In this document: one piece after another, positions 35,048-46,700 of the stretch
How positions within the stretch are numbered: position 1 is the first letter of the stretch
Layout of the letters: each line of letters opens with the position of its first letter
NCBI GenBank assembly: GCA_017562135.1
Contig: QEYB01000926.1
Coordinates: 310,001 to 374,000, forward strand
Reading direction: 5' to 3'
DNA: 64,000 bases
Source of the DNA: Dipylidium caninum
Taxonomy: Eukaryota > Platyhelminthes > Cestoda > Cyclophyllidea > Dipylidiidae
Notes under the pieces: generated by a model
Told to the model about the DNA's origin: nothing
Databases searched by the model: none
Seen by the model: the letters and a program-made list of their open reading frames with translations, nothing else
Made by a program: the position numbers and the translations under genes

Positions 35048-36262
35048 AAGACACCATAACTTAGCTATTGGTCTGAAGGGATGACATCTGATGTTTGTTT
35101 CGGAAGAGAGGCACCCTGCATAGCATCCCATTCACGTTTTTGCTGTGTTGGTATCAAAATGCTCTTCGGGCAATTCGATTGTCGTGGTGACCAACGTGGT
35201 CATACCGTTACTCCCGTCTAACGAAGACTCCCCCTCCTTTTCTCTAAGCTCTCTAATGGAGGCGGAACCGCCCCCATGAGACCGTGGAGGATGGACAAAC
35301 CAAAAACCTTCGCCTAACCCCTTTCGGTGGCCGCCATCGTTGTTGTCTTGTGTCGTACTGCCACGCCCTCTCATCTGCTCTACCTCGAACAAGATTGCGA
35401 CTTTTCTGCCATCTTCCATGAAACAAATACAGCCTGCCCACACAATAATCGTGCTACTTATTAACTATAAGTAAAAACGCCCGCAACTGGCGATTTGTGG
35501 CTACTTGATGCGTCGTTATCGAAAACGGGCGCTCATCCCGCGATCACACGAGGTAATAGAATGACCTGATCAGCATCACCAATTTCTGAGAGCAGAAGAG
35601 GTGGACATAAACCGATTTCACGGCCCGATTGCCCTGCCAACGTGGCGGAGCGGAGGTAGAAACAGCAGCCGAGAGCCCAAAAAAGCCCAACCCCAGCTCT
35701 AGTCACTCTATCCGGCCTAAAGGGACGCGCATCCAAAAATTGATTCCAGCACACCACTTGCCGCTTAACTGCGTCACGAACTCGTTCAAATTAACAAACG
35801 GCGACTGGTGCTTTCGGCGTGTTGCCTTCGGCATTAGTGTAAACGTCGGTCACGATTTTAATGAGGTCACGGAGTTTTGGTGGTTCATACATTTGGGTGG
35901 CAGTGGCTGGAACCTTAAAGATGCTGCCTAAGGGCCCGCCTTAGTGGTCTCTCGCTTCTTTTTTGACACCTCCCTCGCCCCGTCGTCCGTCTGTGCCAGC
36001 TGGTTCCTGAAGGCTCAAACGGAGTGCTCCGCGAGTAAATACACTTTAACTCTCTTCTGCCCAGCCCCCATCTTCGACGTCCATTGAACGAATCGCAAGC
36101 ATTAGGGTCTCATCGAGCATACTGAGAAGTCTCGAAAGCCAAGTGTACTCACATAAATCCCCACGTCGACACATGAGACGACTACTACTAATAATAGAAA
36201 ATTAATCAGTAGTATATAATGCGGAGGTAAATCTATCTGAACGATAGATGAAAAGGCGTAGA
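35048..36262. other. Convergent intergenic region TPH / ANAPC11
   Basis: About 1.2 kb between the stop codons of two converging genes, so it should hold both 3' UTRs. I see no canonical AATAAA on the plus strand close to TPH and no clear one for ANAPC11. Frames here lack recognisable domains. Confidence 0.5.
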
Positions 36263-36604
36263 CTACTCCCTAAACTTCCACTCCTGTCGACAGAGGGGAC
36301 AGGGTTGTCCACTCTGCCGTGTATTCAGCCAATTGATGATGCAGTGCATGTGGAAACAGTGGGAGCACTGACCCCACACGAGGGGACAGTCGTCGCCGGG
36401 CAGCTTGCAGTCCGCGCAACACGTCTCGAAGGTGTTGCGACAGATGCCACAGGTGCTGTCATTCGTGCACCATCGCCACGTGGCCACACCGAACCAACTG
36501 TTTATCTGCAAGGCACAAAAAGAGACACGAGTCGGGGTGAAAGAGGCCAGGGAGTCCCCTCCCCCTGGGCGAGTGAAACGGGGACGCCAAAAACCCACCT
36601 TCAT
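36263..36604 (-). CDS. ANAPC11: Anaphase-promoting complex subunit 11, RING-H2 (82 aa)
   Basis: Catalytic RING subunit of the APC/C, the E3 ubiquitin ligase that targets cyclin B and securin in mitosis. Exon 1 coding is only ATG AAG (36604-36599), then a 93-nt GT-AG intron, then exon 2 (36505-36263). The 82-residue product closely matches the 84-residue animal protein: GVATWRW near the N-terminus, zinc ligands in CGICR, CCADCKLPGDDCPLVW, GQCSHCFHMHC and CPLCRQEWKFRE at the C-terminus. The eight RING-H2 ligands and the extra zinc-binding cysteines appear intact. It lies 236 nt after the AIFM1 stop on the same strand. A frame continues upstream through exon 1 and the intron, but the intron reading lacks family similarity. 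Confidence 0.95.
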   Translation of the reverse strand: MKVGFWRPRFTRPGGGDSLASFTPTRVSFCALQINSWFGVATWRWCTNDSTCGICRNTFETCCADCKLPGDDCPLVWGQCSHCFHMHCIINWLNTRQSGQPCPLCRQEWKFRE

Positions 36605-36840
36605 GGTGAGAAGTTGCTCCTTCACCGAGTCATCCGCAGTCTCTTCACCACCACCTTCGGTTGGCGTGGCCTGGCAACAAAAGACATCAGAACGGGGAAT
36701 AATTCCAAACACAGCCCAGTTGGAAAGGAAGGCAGATGTTGCAAAGGAAAGCGTCTATTGTAGAAAAAAAGTCTATACACAAGTCGAGGTAAAGGGGGAG
36801 GAGAAGGAGTCTAAAAGCAGGGAAGAAAAGTTGAAAAGTT

Positions 36841-39800
36841 CTACATAATCGCCTTCTCAGGCGTCTTGGGTACAACTACATTGTCAGTGGTCTCATTCCC
36901 CACTGACAGCTCAGTCGTCTCCGGCTCGACAGGTGTCTCCCGCGCTGTCGCTTCAGCCTTTTCTTCGGCCTTCTTCGCCTCAATGAAGGCCTTCAACTCC
37001 TCGTAGTGTTGCGCGATTTCACCGCCCAAGTCAAATTCTCGTGCACAGTTGAACAAGTCCTCATCGGTGTTCAGACAAAGTCGACTTGCCATCATTTTTG
37101 CGCGCCAAATTAATTCTACTCGGCGCGACGTAGTCCGAGTCGTTGAAGAGTTCATCGCCCAGATTCCACAACAAAATTCCCATCAGTCGGTTATCCTCTG
37201 GACGGAGGTAGAAGACCACAGCAGAGGAGTCGCCGCCACCCTCCAGGAAGACGGTTCGAGTGAGGAGGCGTTTGGAGTCGGCTAATCCGACGCAGTCGTA
37301 GTGAGCCGCCTTGCCTATGTTAAACCAGAGCGTGGACTGATGTTGATGGGCGAAAGGCGAGGGATCGTAGGTCCGATCAGCCTCGACACAGGCCTCCTCC
37401 ATCTTTTCTCTCGCCGTATCAGACAAGGACAAGGCACTTCGAGCCATGTTAAGACCGGCAAGCTCACCGGTATCCTCCGAGACGCTAATGTGATCGACAC
37501 GCCGACGACAATTTAGCAGAGGGTCCCAGTACGAGGCTGCTGCGCCGGCCACGTAGATATCGGCCCTCGACTCGAGTTCACTATTCACGAGGAAACCACC
37601 ATTTATCGGATCAACCTCCAGTCCTGCTGCATCGGCCAACTCGGTTCGAGGCTCACAGCCCACAGAACAGACGACATGGTCGACGACGAGACTCTCCTCC
37701 TCGATGACTCCACCTGCCTCGTGTTTGTGCACGGTCAGACGAAGAGGTGAGTCGGCAGGCCTGCTAGAATCCACCAGGGAAGCACGAACAACAGTCGCGG
37801 AGGGGGATAACACCACACCCACGTCTCCTTCGTAGGCAGAGACGGCTTGAGCCAAGACTGGAGGCAGAACGTCTTCCATGGGGTGTGAGACACCAAAACC
37901 AAGGAATTGGTGGACGTGGAATGCAGCGGTGTCCCTCTGCTGCGTGGCCTCCTCCTTCTCCTCCTTGCTGAGACGACGCTCTTCCAGAAAGCTGGTCGCT
38001 AGTTCACAGGCCAGTTGATTGGATCCAAGGACGGCCACTCGGCCACCCGTCTGGTGAAGACGGTCAGACACGGCTTGGAGATGTCTACAGGGAGGTTTTT
38101 AGAGAATCTAATACTAAGCACAACGATAGAAATTTTAGGTGAACGCGATATACCACTAACTTGTAATCGACGATGTTGCGGAAGTAGGTGACGCGTTTGT
38201 GAGCGATGAGGTCAACACCACTGTGAGAGCAGTAGGCGAGTTCTGGCACTTCACGAGGTCGGGCGCCAGTCGCCAGGAGGCAGCAGTCATACTGAACTTC
38301 TTGTCCGTCGGACAAAGTTACTGCATGCCGCTCCGGATGCAAGGCGACGACGGGGTTACCGCGTATGAGACAGACACCGCCCTTCTCGGCCTCCTGCAGC
38401 CTAGAGAAGAGGAGAATCGAAGGAGGGAAGTAGGGTCAGTCCATTCAAGTGCGACTTGATTGAAAGCGGAAAAAGGGGGTTCGAAACAAAAGCCTCCTCG
38501 GTGTGAATCCTCGAATCACACAAGGGATCCTCGATACGTCAAGAGTAAATCGATAAGCGGAAACTCCCTCATGTAGAAATATATACTTATTATTTGCCTT
38601 TAGTTCACCTTCCAGGGGCAAGGAGTGAGGGGGAGGGGGAGGGGGAGGATAGAAAAGGAAAGCGCATCGCCTTGGCTACACCAATCTCGACTTCGAGAGC
38701 GGCGCCAGATTACAAAATAAGCATTCCTCAGCCGCTGAGTTGAGTAGACTGGAGGCGGCTAAGGGAATTAATGCAAACAAACCTCAAAGATGGTTCAGCA
38801 ATCTGGCTTAAATACGATAAAGTCCGGTTTGTAATAGAGGAGGACATGGTAGAAGGCGTTGATCAGTGACGACGTAAAAATGGGAGCCATGTGACATAAA
38901 CGTCTGACCGAGCGTGACCAGAGGCCCGCAGTGGGAATTCAGCCACATTGATGGGAAAGACGAGAGGGGAGTGAGGCTACGCAGGCCAAGCAAGAAATTT
39001 ACTTACTTGTCCGGCTCGATGAAGTAACTCAGTGGTTCGTAGTAAAACCAGGAGTGCTTGCGAATATCGCCCAATGGGTCCAGCATAACTCGGCGTCTCT
39101 CCGGAGACCGCCACCACAGGCCACCGCTGAGAACGGGACGAATGTAGGGAGGCGGATAGGCGCGTCCCTCATCTATCTCAACCTCCTCCTCGCCATACCG
39201 CTTGTCGCCGGCGATGAGAAAAACGAGAGCCAGTGGGTCGACTGAACGGATGGCTCGGGCGGCAGTAATACCCGCGGAACCCGCGCCGACGATGAGGTGC
39301 TTCACTCGTGGAGGCAGCAGAGGGCATTTGGACGATGACGGGGGAGTGGCCTCGGCGACTAAAGGGAGAAAGTGAAATGTGTACACTCGCGATTGTAATA
39401 CCATTGTCAGGGAGGGATGTCATTTTACGAATAGGCGAAACGCATGTAGGTGGATTATCACAGAGAACTTGAGTAGGTGCGCGCTGACAGCAGAACGTCA
39501 TACTAATTCCATAAAGTGTAAGACAATTTTATAAGACAAGTTACTGTTTGGCGGCCTCAAATGAAGGCGTACGAAGAACTCATCCAAGGCTTATTTCTTA
39601 CAGAGAGGATAGGAACAAGGAATCACAACTGACTGTCGGAATGAGGTATGGCAAAGAAACGTTCTAATAAGGCATAGTAGAATTGCAGTGCAGAAAAGAA
39701 AGTAGTGTCCCATAAAAGCATTTCGGGACGTAGACATTTTAAAACGCATTTTAGGTCACGCGAGCAGAGGCCCAAACTTTGGATCACTGGCAACATCAGC

Positions 39801-40462
39801 GACCTAATAACTGTCTGACCTCGAAAAAAAGTTTGTTTCCACAACAAAGAATTGCCTAGACCAATGTCACCAATGTAGAGGCTTGACGCTACCAGAGCAA
39901 GAAGAAGCGCGATTCTGACGAAAACCCAAAAGATTAGTCTGTTTCTTCAGACGTGTAAAATGTGTGAAATGCCGAGCTATATTGACAAAATATATTGCTT
40001 TTTTCTCAAAACTTTACAATCAAAGTAAAAGAGATAAAACTCACATTCTTCTGGATCTGACCCGGATTTTGGAGAATTGGCAGGGGGATATCTGAAAAGA
40101 TCAAAAAATTGGTCACAGCCTGTCAAAAAAATGGCTCAACTGACAGGGTAGAAGCCTTACTTATCATAAACAGGTTGAAAACTGGGATCTGCGTACCGAC
40201 CAGCATGCCATTTGAGAAAGAGGTTTATACCGCCTACAGCACCGAGAACGCCCGCCCCCAAGATAATACTAAAAATGGACTCCTTCGACAGAGGTTTTCG
40301 AGATGCTCCCCGTCTAAACGTGAAATTGGGACCCTTTCTCCTCTCATTAAATGTTCGTGCGAAATATGATAGGGGAGCAGCGTTACCAGTAACGAAGGAG
40401 AGGGGACGAGCCGTCGGCATGGAAAAAGCGATCTTAAAACCCTTTGGCAGTAAGTGTACCAT
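36841..40462 (-). CDS. AIFM1: Apoptosis-inducing factor 1, mitochondrial (apparent 1-nt frameshift)
   Basis: Inner-membrane flavoprotein oxidoreductase needed for respiratory-chain assembly and, when released, for caspase-independent cell death. Minus-strand exons in order: 40462-40161, 40091-40045, 39358-39007, 38400-38161, 38084-36841; all junctions are GT-AG with matching phases. Residues 1-60 are basic and hydroxylated (targeting peptide); the membrane helix is 62-84; the FAD Rossmann motif GAGSAG is at 141-146. CLLATGARPRE and the VGCEPRTELA block match AIF. The frame breaks in exon 5 at an A5 run (plus 37095-37099). Removing one A restores LARKMM and the conserved C-terminal block ending at 36841 (about 727 aa; human 613); as written, the frame stops at 37061. 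Unusual residues: the second dinucleotide motif reads GSNQLA (334-339) in place of GxGxxG, and the FAD-binding GD motif reads GA (about 495). Confidence 0.9.
37095..37099 (-). other. Frameshift site in AIFM1 (A5 homopolymer)
   Basis: On the coding strand five A residues follow CGC. Upstream of this run AIF similarity is in one frame (GILLWNLGDELFN). Downstream it continues in the frame reached by skipping one base (MMASRLCLNTDEDLF). No GT-AG intron of plausible size lies between them. An A4 run would give one continuous protein. A sequencing or assembly indel is the simplest cause; a real mutation is possible. Confidence 0.8.
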
Positions 40463-40498
40463 AGCTAAAAATGAGACCGGTCTTATAGTTTAAGAAAG

Positions 40499-40525
40499 CT
40501 ACAAAAGAGACAAAAGGTAAGAAAA
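40499..40525 (-). promoter_or_regulatory. Candidate trans-splice acceptor for AIFM1
   Basis: The minus-strand sequence is pyrimidine-rich, TTGTCTCTTTTGTAG at its end, with the AG at 40500-40499. No coding exon that could use it in cis is seen between it and the upstream stop codon, and the first AIFM1 ATG follows after 36 nt. A cis-spliced 5' UTR intron is the alternative. Confidence 0.45.
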
Positions 40526-40550
40526 CAACAGTAATAACAACAGCAAAGCA

Positions 40551-40556
40551 TTTATT
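40551..40556 (-). terminator. AATAAA between the 68-aa gene and AIFM1
   Basis: AATAAA on the minus strand, only 27 nt after the stop codon of the 68-aa gene. About 50 nt further downstream a pyrimidine-rich tract ends in TAG (40500-40499), a good 3' splice acceptor 36 nt before the AIFM1 start. Signal then acceptor is the usual layout between cistrons in trans-splicing animals. Confidence 0.6.
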
Positions 40557-40582
40557 AAACTAAGCACACGTAGGTATAAGAT

Positions 40583-40789
40583 CTATTTGGGTTGAATATC
40601 CTTGTCGGTCTCGAAGATAATATCGTAAAACATCCAAACGAGGGGCACCGTAGATAGAAGAACGCCAGCGACGGGAATAGGATCTAAAGTCTTGCGCACG
40701 TCGCGGTAGGGATCTGGTATTTTTGACGCACGGCGAACCGTACCACGCAAGGCTTGGCCAAGCGGTTTAAACATGAGTTTGTGCAGCAT
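40583..40789 (-). CDS. Small single-span membrane protein, probably mitochondrial (68 aa)
   Basis: I do not recognise the family. The product is 68 residues: a basic N-terminus without acidic residues over the first 20 positions (MLHKLMFKPLGQALR), a PDPYRD segment, one hydrophobic span (about 40-60, VAGVLLSTVPLVWMFYDIIF) and a short charged tail. Size and charge resemble small respiratory-chain or assembly subunits, but no named one fits. It is intronless. Support for a real gene is the in-frame ATG, the AATAAA 27 nt after the stop and the position immediately upstream of AIFM1, another mitochondrial membrane protein. Possible leader acceptors (AG) lie within 40 nt before the ATG. Co-transcription with AIFM1 is inference. 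Confidence 0.6.
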   Translation of the reverse strand: MLHKLMFKPLGQALRGTVRRASKIPDPYRDVRKTLDPIPVAGVLLSTVPLVWMFYDIIFETDKDIQPK

Positions 40790-43700
40790 GGAGAACTAAA
40801 CGTTCGATGAACTTTCAAGTTTAAGTAAAAGAAAATAAGTGGAAAAAGGGGAGCCGGGTTGAGTACTTTATTAAAAAATCAACTATTGACAAGAATGGCC
40901 AAAGCCAGACAAATGCAGCAAACTGCCACATAAGGGCTCTTGCGTTCTCCTATCCTGGCGCACTTCCAAAATGTTCCAAGGATACTATTGTAACCGGTAA
41001 GCAAAATTTAACGACATACCCAGTCTTATGACGATCAAGTAAATCCGGCATTAAAGCGCGTACATAAGCACATGTGCATAGTAGAAGAATTATGACAGTA
41101 AGTAGACTTTGAAAGTTAAATAGTGCAGACTAATCAAAATGTGTAAAAGCAAACACACGCACCATCACGTAAAGGCTTGCCGCACGCGGATCCCTTTCAG
41201 TAGACTCAAACAAAGCCACGATATATTATAATATTAGCAAATCTTACAAAAACCTGGTAATCCCTGGCATTTGCCTTAGTGTTGCAAAAATCTGCATTAT
41301 TGCGGTTTAAAGAGCTAAACAAAATTTATTATTTTGCTTCAAAATCGAATTTTTAGATTGTGACAGAAAAAGGACGCATACTGGATGTTTTTTTACCGTC
41401 AGAAAAATAGTACGAGAGTAACTTTGCACGCCGTTTGCCTTTTAAAAATTTTTCGGGGAACAGTATTATGGAGATTAGGGATTTTTTCTCTGCTTGTCAA
41501 GAAATTTTTCATGCCATCTCATGCATCTCAACGATGTTGACAGTAAGAAGTTGACATCGATTTTTCCTCTGCGTCGGTCGCCACTAACATCAAATGAACG
41601 AAACCTTAATTGTTTTGCTATTTTCTTTCAACATCAAACCAGTTATTTGTTTATCCTGGGAAATAATATTCATGCCGATGCGGCTGGAACGCACCCCGAA
41701 AGGTGATATGCGATCATTTATACCACCCCGCCCGCCATACCCTCTGAACGACTTAGCGCTAACTCAATTACGATGGTCCCGGAGTTGTTGCAAATCGGGA
41801 AAATTTAAATTCTAATCTGAAGTAGCGCGTAATGGAGAGACTTCGATTTTTAGAAACTGAAATCTCATTATTGCTTCCCCTCCAAGTTCTGTCCGAATCC
41901 TAAGTTAGATGTTGTGGAGTCAAACTCAATTTGCCGATATGATTATGATCTGGTGGACTGAATAAAATTAAACAAACGATCAGAATAAGGGATCGTTGTC
42001 TCTAAATATTTTTACCATATTTCAACCATATACGAAGGTACTTCTTTTGATTTTAAACCACTTATAGACACCGGCATCGTCCGCATTAATGGGTGTGGGC
42101 TAGCGTCAGCCTCTGCGCTGTTGCAAAAGAAATCATGGATTGGAAGGGCAGTGGAACTCGGCTTTCCTCTAAGCCCTTGACAATTTTTTTCCTTTTACGG
42201 ACATCGTAAACTAAAAAGCTACCCAAATTATATTCAGAGGCAACTTTCTGTAGTACCTTTCCTCAATTCCAATGCATTCACTGCAACTTCCAAGTTCACA
42301 TTTAGGGAAGACGTAGGACAATGTAAGGTAATGTATGAAACTTAAAATTATATTTAGTCCGGGATGCATCAGGCAACGCTATTTCCTCAGCCTTGTACTG
42401 TTTATAACCACACGTCCTTTAGGCCATTAAATCTGGGTTTTTTGCAGCGTGAATAAGAGAAAAATACTCTAATGTGAATGCGTCTTAGTTCTCTTGTACA
42501 TATTAATGAGACATTCATATTGTCGTACCAATTTCATGCAAGAAACAGTATTTATTTAGTCGGTGAAACATTCAGCCCGCGGACGGCGCCAGATCAAACA
42601 AGCCGACTTAAGTGAGTTTAAGCAATTGCACGATTCTTGTTAAAAATTTACATATCCCGAAATAGAATCAGCCAACTGAGACTAAAAGTGAAGTGCAATC
42701 GTCATGTATACCTATATGAGTAACTGGGACAATGCGTTAAAGTACTATTGCTTCATATCGCTCTGCATTTCATCCAAGGCACCTCCGCCGGCTATTTTCA
42801 TATTGGCTAACGGAAGCACAATCAACCTTGAAAGTAAATAAACTGGTAACTAAAAGTAATACTGAACCAAAAATTAAAGACATTATATTTTGTTGGGTCG
42901 TAAAATATATAGCCAAAAGCTCATTTTAAAAAGGGAACGCACAGTTAAAGAGTTAGGAAATGCCAAAAATGCATTACCTTTTCGGAATTTATAATGTTTC
43001 TTTAACTAAAAGTGGTCTTTCAGCATTATATCTGTGGTACTCGGTGGTTTCTAACTCATTTTAGTTTCCCCTTCATTGTGCTCACTAACAGTGATTCTGC
43101 TCTCCATGTCCCCCTGCACCACTAAAGTGCCTTTTCCCAAACTCCCTCCAACCTTTTTTGTCTGCGTTTTATTGTATTGAAATCACAAGATTCCGTCTCT
43201 TTGCTTGGGAGGCAACAATGAGGGCGGCGCAGACGTGCAAGATGTAGTCAAACAGCGTATTTACGAAGGTGAATTTAGCGTAAATCCCCAAAGTACTCTT
43301 CGGATGAAAACTGGGAATAAATTTTGATCACCTTCCTCCCCACTCCTCCTTCCAAGCAATTCAAACAAACAAAGGTAATTTCCTTATCTTGCCTGCCCAA
43401 AGGCCCTTAAAATGCCCATTCATGGGTAAAATTTTTTCTTCTTCCTTAAAGTTAAATCATTTTCCAAATTAATTGGCGACATTTCAGCCTTATTTATTTC
43501 CCCTTTCTCTTTCTCCCTCTCTCTCGCCCTGTGTGTGTGTGTGTGTCTTACGATACGCCACTGCGTTAAAGTGCACAACTACGTTGGGCGATACAACACG
43601 CACCCACACACACACAAAACACGGAGGTCTTTACATCTGTAGCAGGCGTAGGTATGGAGGAATTTAGGATGAATATTTGCATGATTAGCCTGCAGTACGC

Positions 43701-46700
43701 ACAACTAAATCTTGCAACCAGTCTTAAAGGGCCACCTCCACTCGGTGTTTCACGATGGCCGATGGAAAGACGGAAAATTATTAGTTTGTTGGTTCTCGCA
43801 ACTTCCTTGCATAACAGACAGGAATTCCGTGTTTTGTGAAGACAAAAATTATTTCGATCGTAATTCCACTCTGCCTCATTGACGTAAGTGACGTGAGAAG
43901 ACTGGGGCGGACGTGTGTGAGGGCGAGGAGGAGAGAATGGCCGGGTTGGCCACTTAGACCTTCAACTTGTTGACTGATAAGAAGGAATTTCAATCCAGGC
44001 TGCGAATGCGGTTAAATGGAGTGAATGAATACCAATTGTCACGGAGTAGGGGATATTAATGCGATATTTTCTCCTCCCTCCGTTCAACATACCCGACGCG
44101 CTGGCAATTCTTCTCCTCACGATTTACCCGTTCATCCATCCTTCGGTGACATTCAGCCCCAATTCCCCTTTCTTTGAAGCATTTTTCTGCCTTCCATTGT
44201 GCCTGCCAAAATATTAACCGCTCAGGCTCGTGGGGATTTAAGGATGCAAAAGTGGTTTGCTTTTTTATGACTATGCTAATTAAAGTACTACAGACATTGA
44301 ACTACATTTGTTTTACTCGTCGTCTTAATTAAAGATTCCAACTGTAACCTGCACTTTTCCCGCATCTCCTCCTCCCCTCCCCCCGCCTTTTCCCCGCCCA
44401 CCCCGTCCTCTGTCCCCTTGCATGGCCTGGCAGTTGATTGGGCACTTTCGAACGTGGAGATGAAGCTGCAACCTCGAATGTTTTAAAGCTCTCCAAGTCC
44501 GCATTAAATTCGCTGCTTTGAGAGGAATGAGGGATGGGGGGGGGCGATGGAAGACGAGTGGGGGGTCGAGTCAATTACACGAATCTCCATCTCACCGCAG
44601 AATTATCTGGTGAAACACGAAGAGTAAGTGTACCTGGGCTTGGAAAAATTTTACTCTTTGACATGAATTTTACTTCGTAATTTTATACCCTCTCGGATTT
44701 CTGTCTGTCCGTTTGTCTGCTTTTCTCGCCTCCTCAGGGCGCCTCCTTCCTCAGGTGACGCCCTCTCGGCCGTGGACGCAATGCGAAGGCAACCTCACCA
44801 CCGCCGATGCCTCGCCTCTCCCCTGTGGGCGCAACCTCCACCTTCCCACGAACTGCCATGGAGGAGGAGATGGAAAAGAGATCCCAGAAAGCCTATTACC
44901 GCCTGTTTAACCGCGTGTGGACACTGAGGCGACCTCCACAATAGTCAGTCTTTCATTTCAGGCCTCCAATTGCCTCAGTGCAACTTAAGAGGGTGGTTGG
45001 CGCGCGCTCGGAACCCTGGAGGCCATTTCATTAGGGCAACGATGTCACTTCATCCATACCTTGCTGAAAGCTAGGAAATTCCTTAAGGGCATGGCCATTT
45101 TCTTTTAGAAGGACGAAGGGATATTCTGCCCGGAGAGGGGGCTGGGGTCGGATTAGGGCTGCGGGGGGAGGGATGGGGCGGACGGGTGAGGAGCTTGGAG
45201 ATGCGAGTCAGTGTTAATCCCAGCTGCAATTAAAGGTGGTTGCTGGCTAGTAGCTATTAGATGAGATTAGACTGTTAACAGACTGGCTGTTTGTCTTCCC
45301 TCCGCCCGCTCCTCCTATCCCCTCAAACTACCAACCTCGACACAAACACACTGGGCAGAGGACGGGGGAGGACGTGGACAAGACAAGAGGCTACTACCTC
45401 GTGGAGTCGAGGAGGAGAGTTTGTCAAACTAGTCCGCCAGACAGTGAAGGAAGGGACAAAGAAAGCCCCCAACTGGAATGAGGCCCGAAAGTGAGGAAAG
45501 ACGAGGTATTCTGGCGGTCGTGGGCTAAAAATCCGTCACCAACGCGGTTTGACGGTAAGGAGAGGCTTTGCCGCCGGGACGGGCGGCCGCGGAGGTGGAA
45601 GGTGAGGCGACAGGGCACTAAACGTGTATGATACGATTTATTTTAGTAAAAAATAAATAAATGAATAGACAAACACAACATCAGTCACGCATCCCAGGAC
45701 ACCTCGCGGTTGTTTTAAATCTAATTAAGTCACAGCGGGCTCTTCGACCTTGCCTCGGGAGTGTCAAGTGCCATCCCACTTAACCTCGATTCTGTAACCG
45801 AATTTGCGCGGTTAACTTGGCTTAAAGTGGTGCTTGAGGCACTGTTGAGGCGAGAACACACGTTGTTTGGTCGAGAGAGGGTCAAGTAACGCAATAACTA
45901 AAATAGGTAAATAGAGGCACTTTGAGGGAAAGTCACAGTAACATTAAAATCGGCATATTTAAGGCAAGGATACTATTTAACCTTTAAATTAAAGCAAAAG
46001 AGGCCAACGGGAAATAAAAACTACTACATGTTTAAGTTTGTAATGTCTTTTGGGTGCAAATAAGGGATAATTCAAGTAGTAGATGAGGATATTCGGGTTG
46101 TTTCCCCAAAATCTTGTTCTCCCTGGTTTTCCCATGACTCTACTCATTGCCAACTGTCCTCACGCTTATGAAACTCGACTTTTATTACTTAATTATTACT
46201 TGGAAGCCATAGAGTCACGGAAAAAATGAGAGATGTGGTGGTTTTTCCCAGCATTTTCGAATCGAAAATAGCTGAAATTCACCTTCTTACCGTATTTTTC
46301 GTATTTTCAAATTGCTCGTATTTCTCATTACTTGTTCCGAAGAGGCGGTTAATGCCGGTTCCATTAGCAATTGGACCTTTTTTAACCACCCTCCACGAAA
46401 CTTTGTGAACATGGCTTAAATAAGCTGTGGAATTATCGTTTATTTTACCACTGACTCCAAAATCGTTGCGCTGCTTGGAGAAAAAAACTCCCCGAGCTCA
46501 TCAATGCTAAGGTGAAAAGATTTATGACTGAGAGTCGACAGGCAATCTGGACAAAAGTGTCAACTGTGCTATGTCTTCGTATTTTCGATCTCTCGTGAGA
46601 GTTACATGAAACATTACTAAATGTTTGCGATTTTAGAATTGGAAAACACACTCCATTGTAACAATCTCCTTAAACTATTCTACATAAAGTTTGCTGAAGT

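Noticed and set aside
38470..38530. GGTTCGAAAC, a tRNA B-box-like motif
   Set aside because: No A box at the right distance and no cloverleaf-compatible flanks.
42050..42180. Frame with LIDTG, reminiscent of a retrotransposon aspartic protease
   Set aside because: Only the DTG triplet fits. The surrounding residues and any reverse transcriptase, integrase or terminal repeats are absent.
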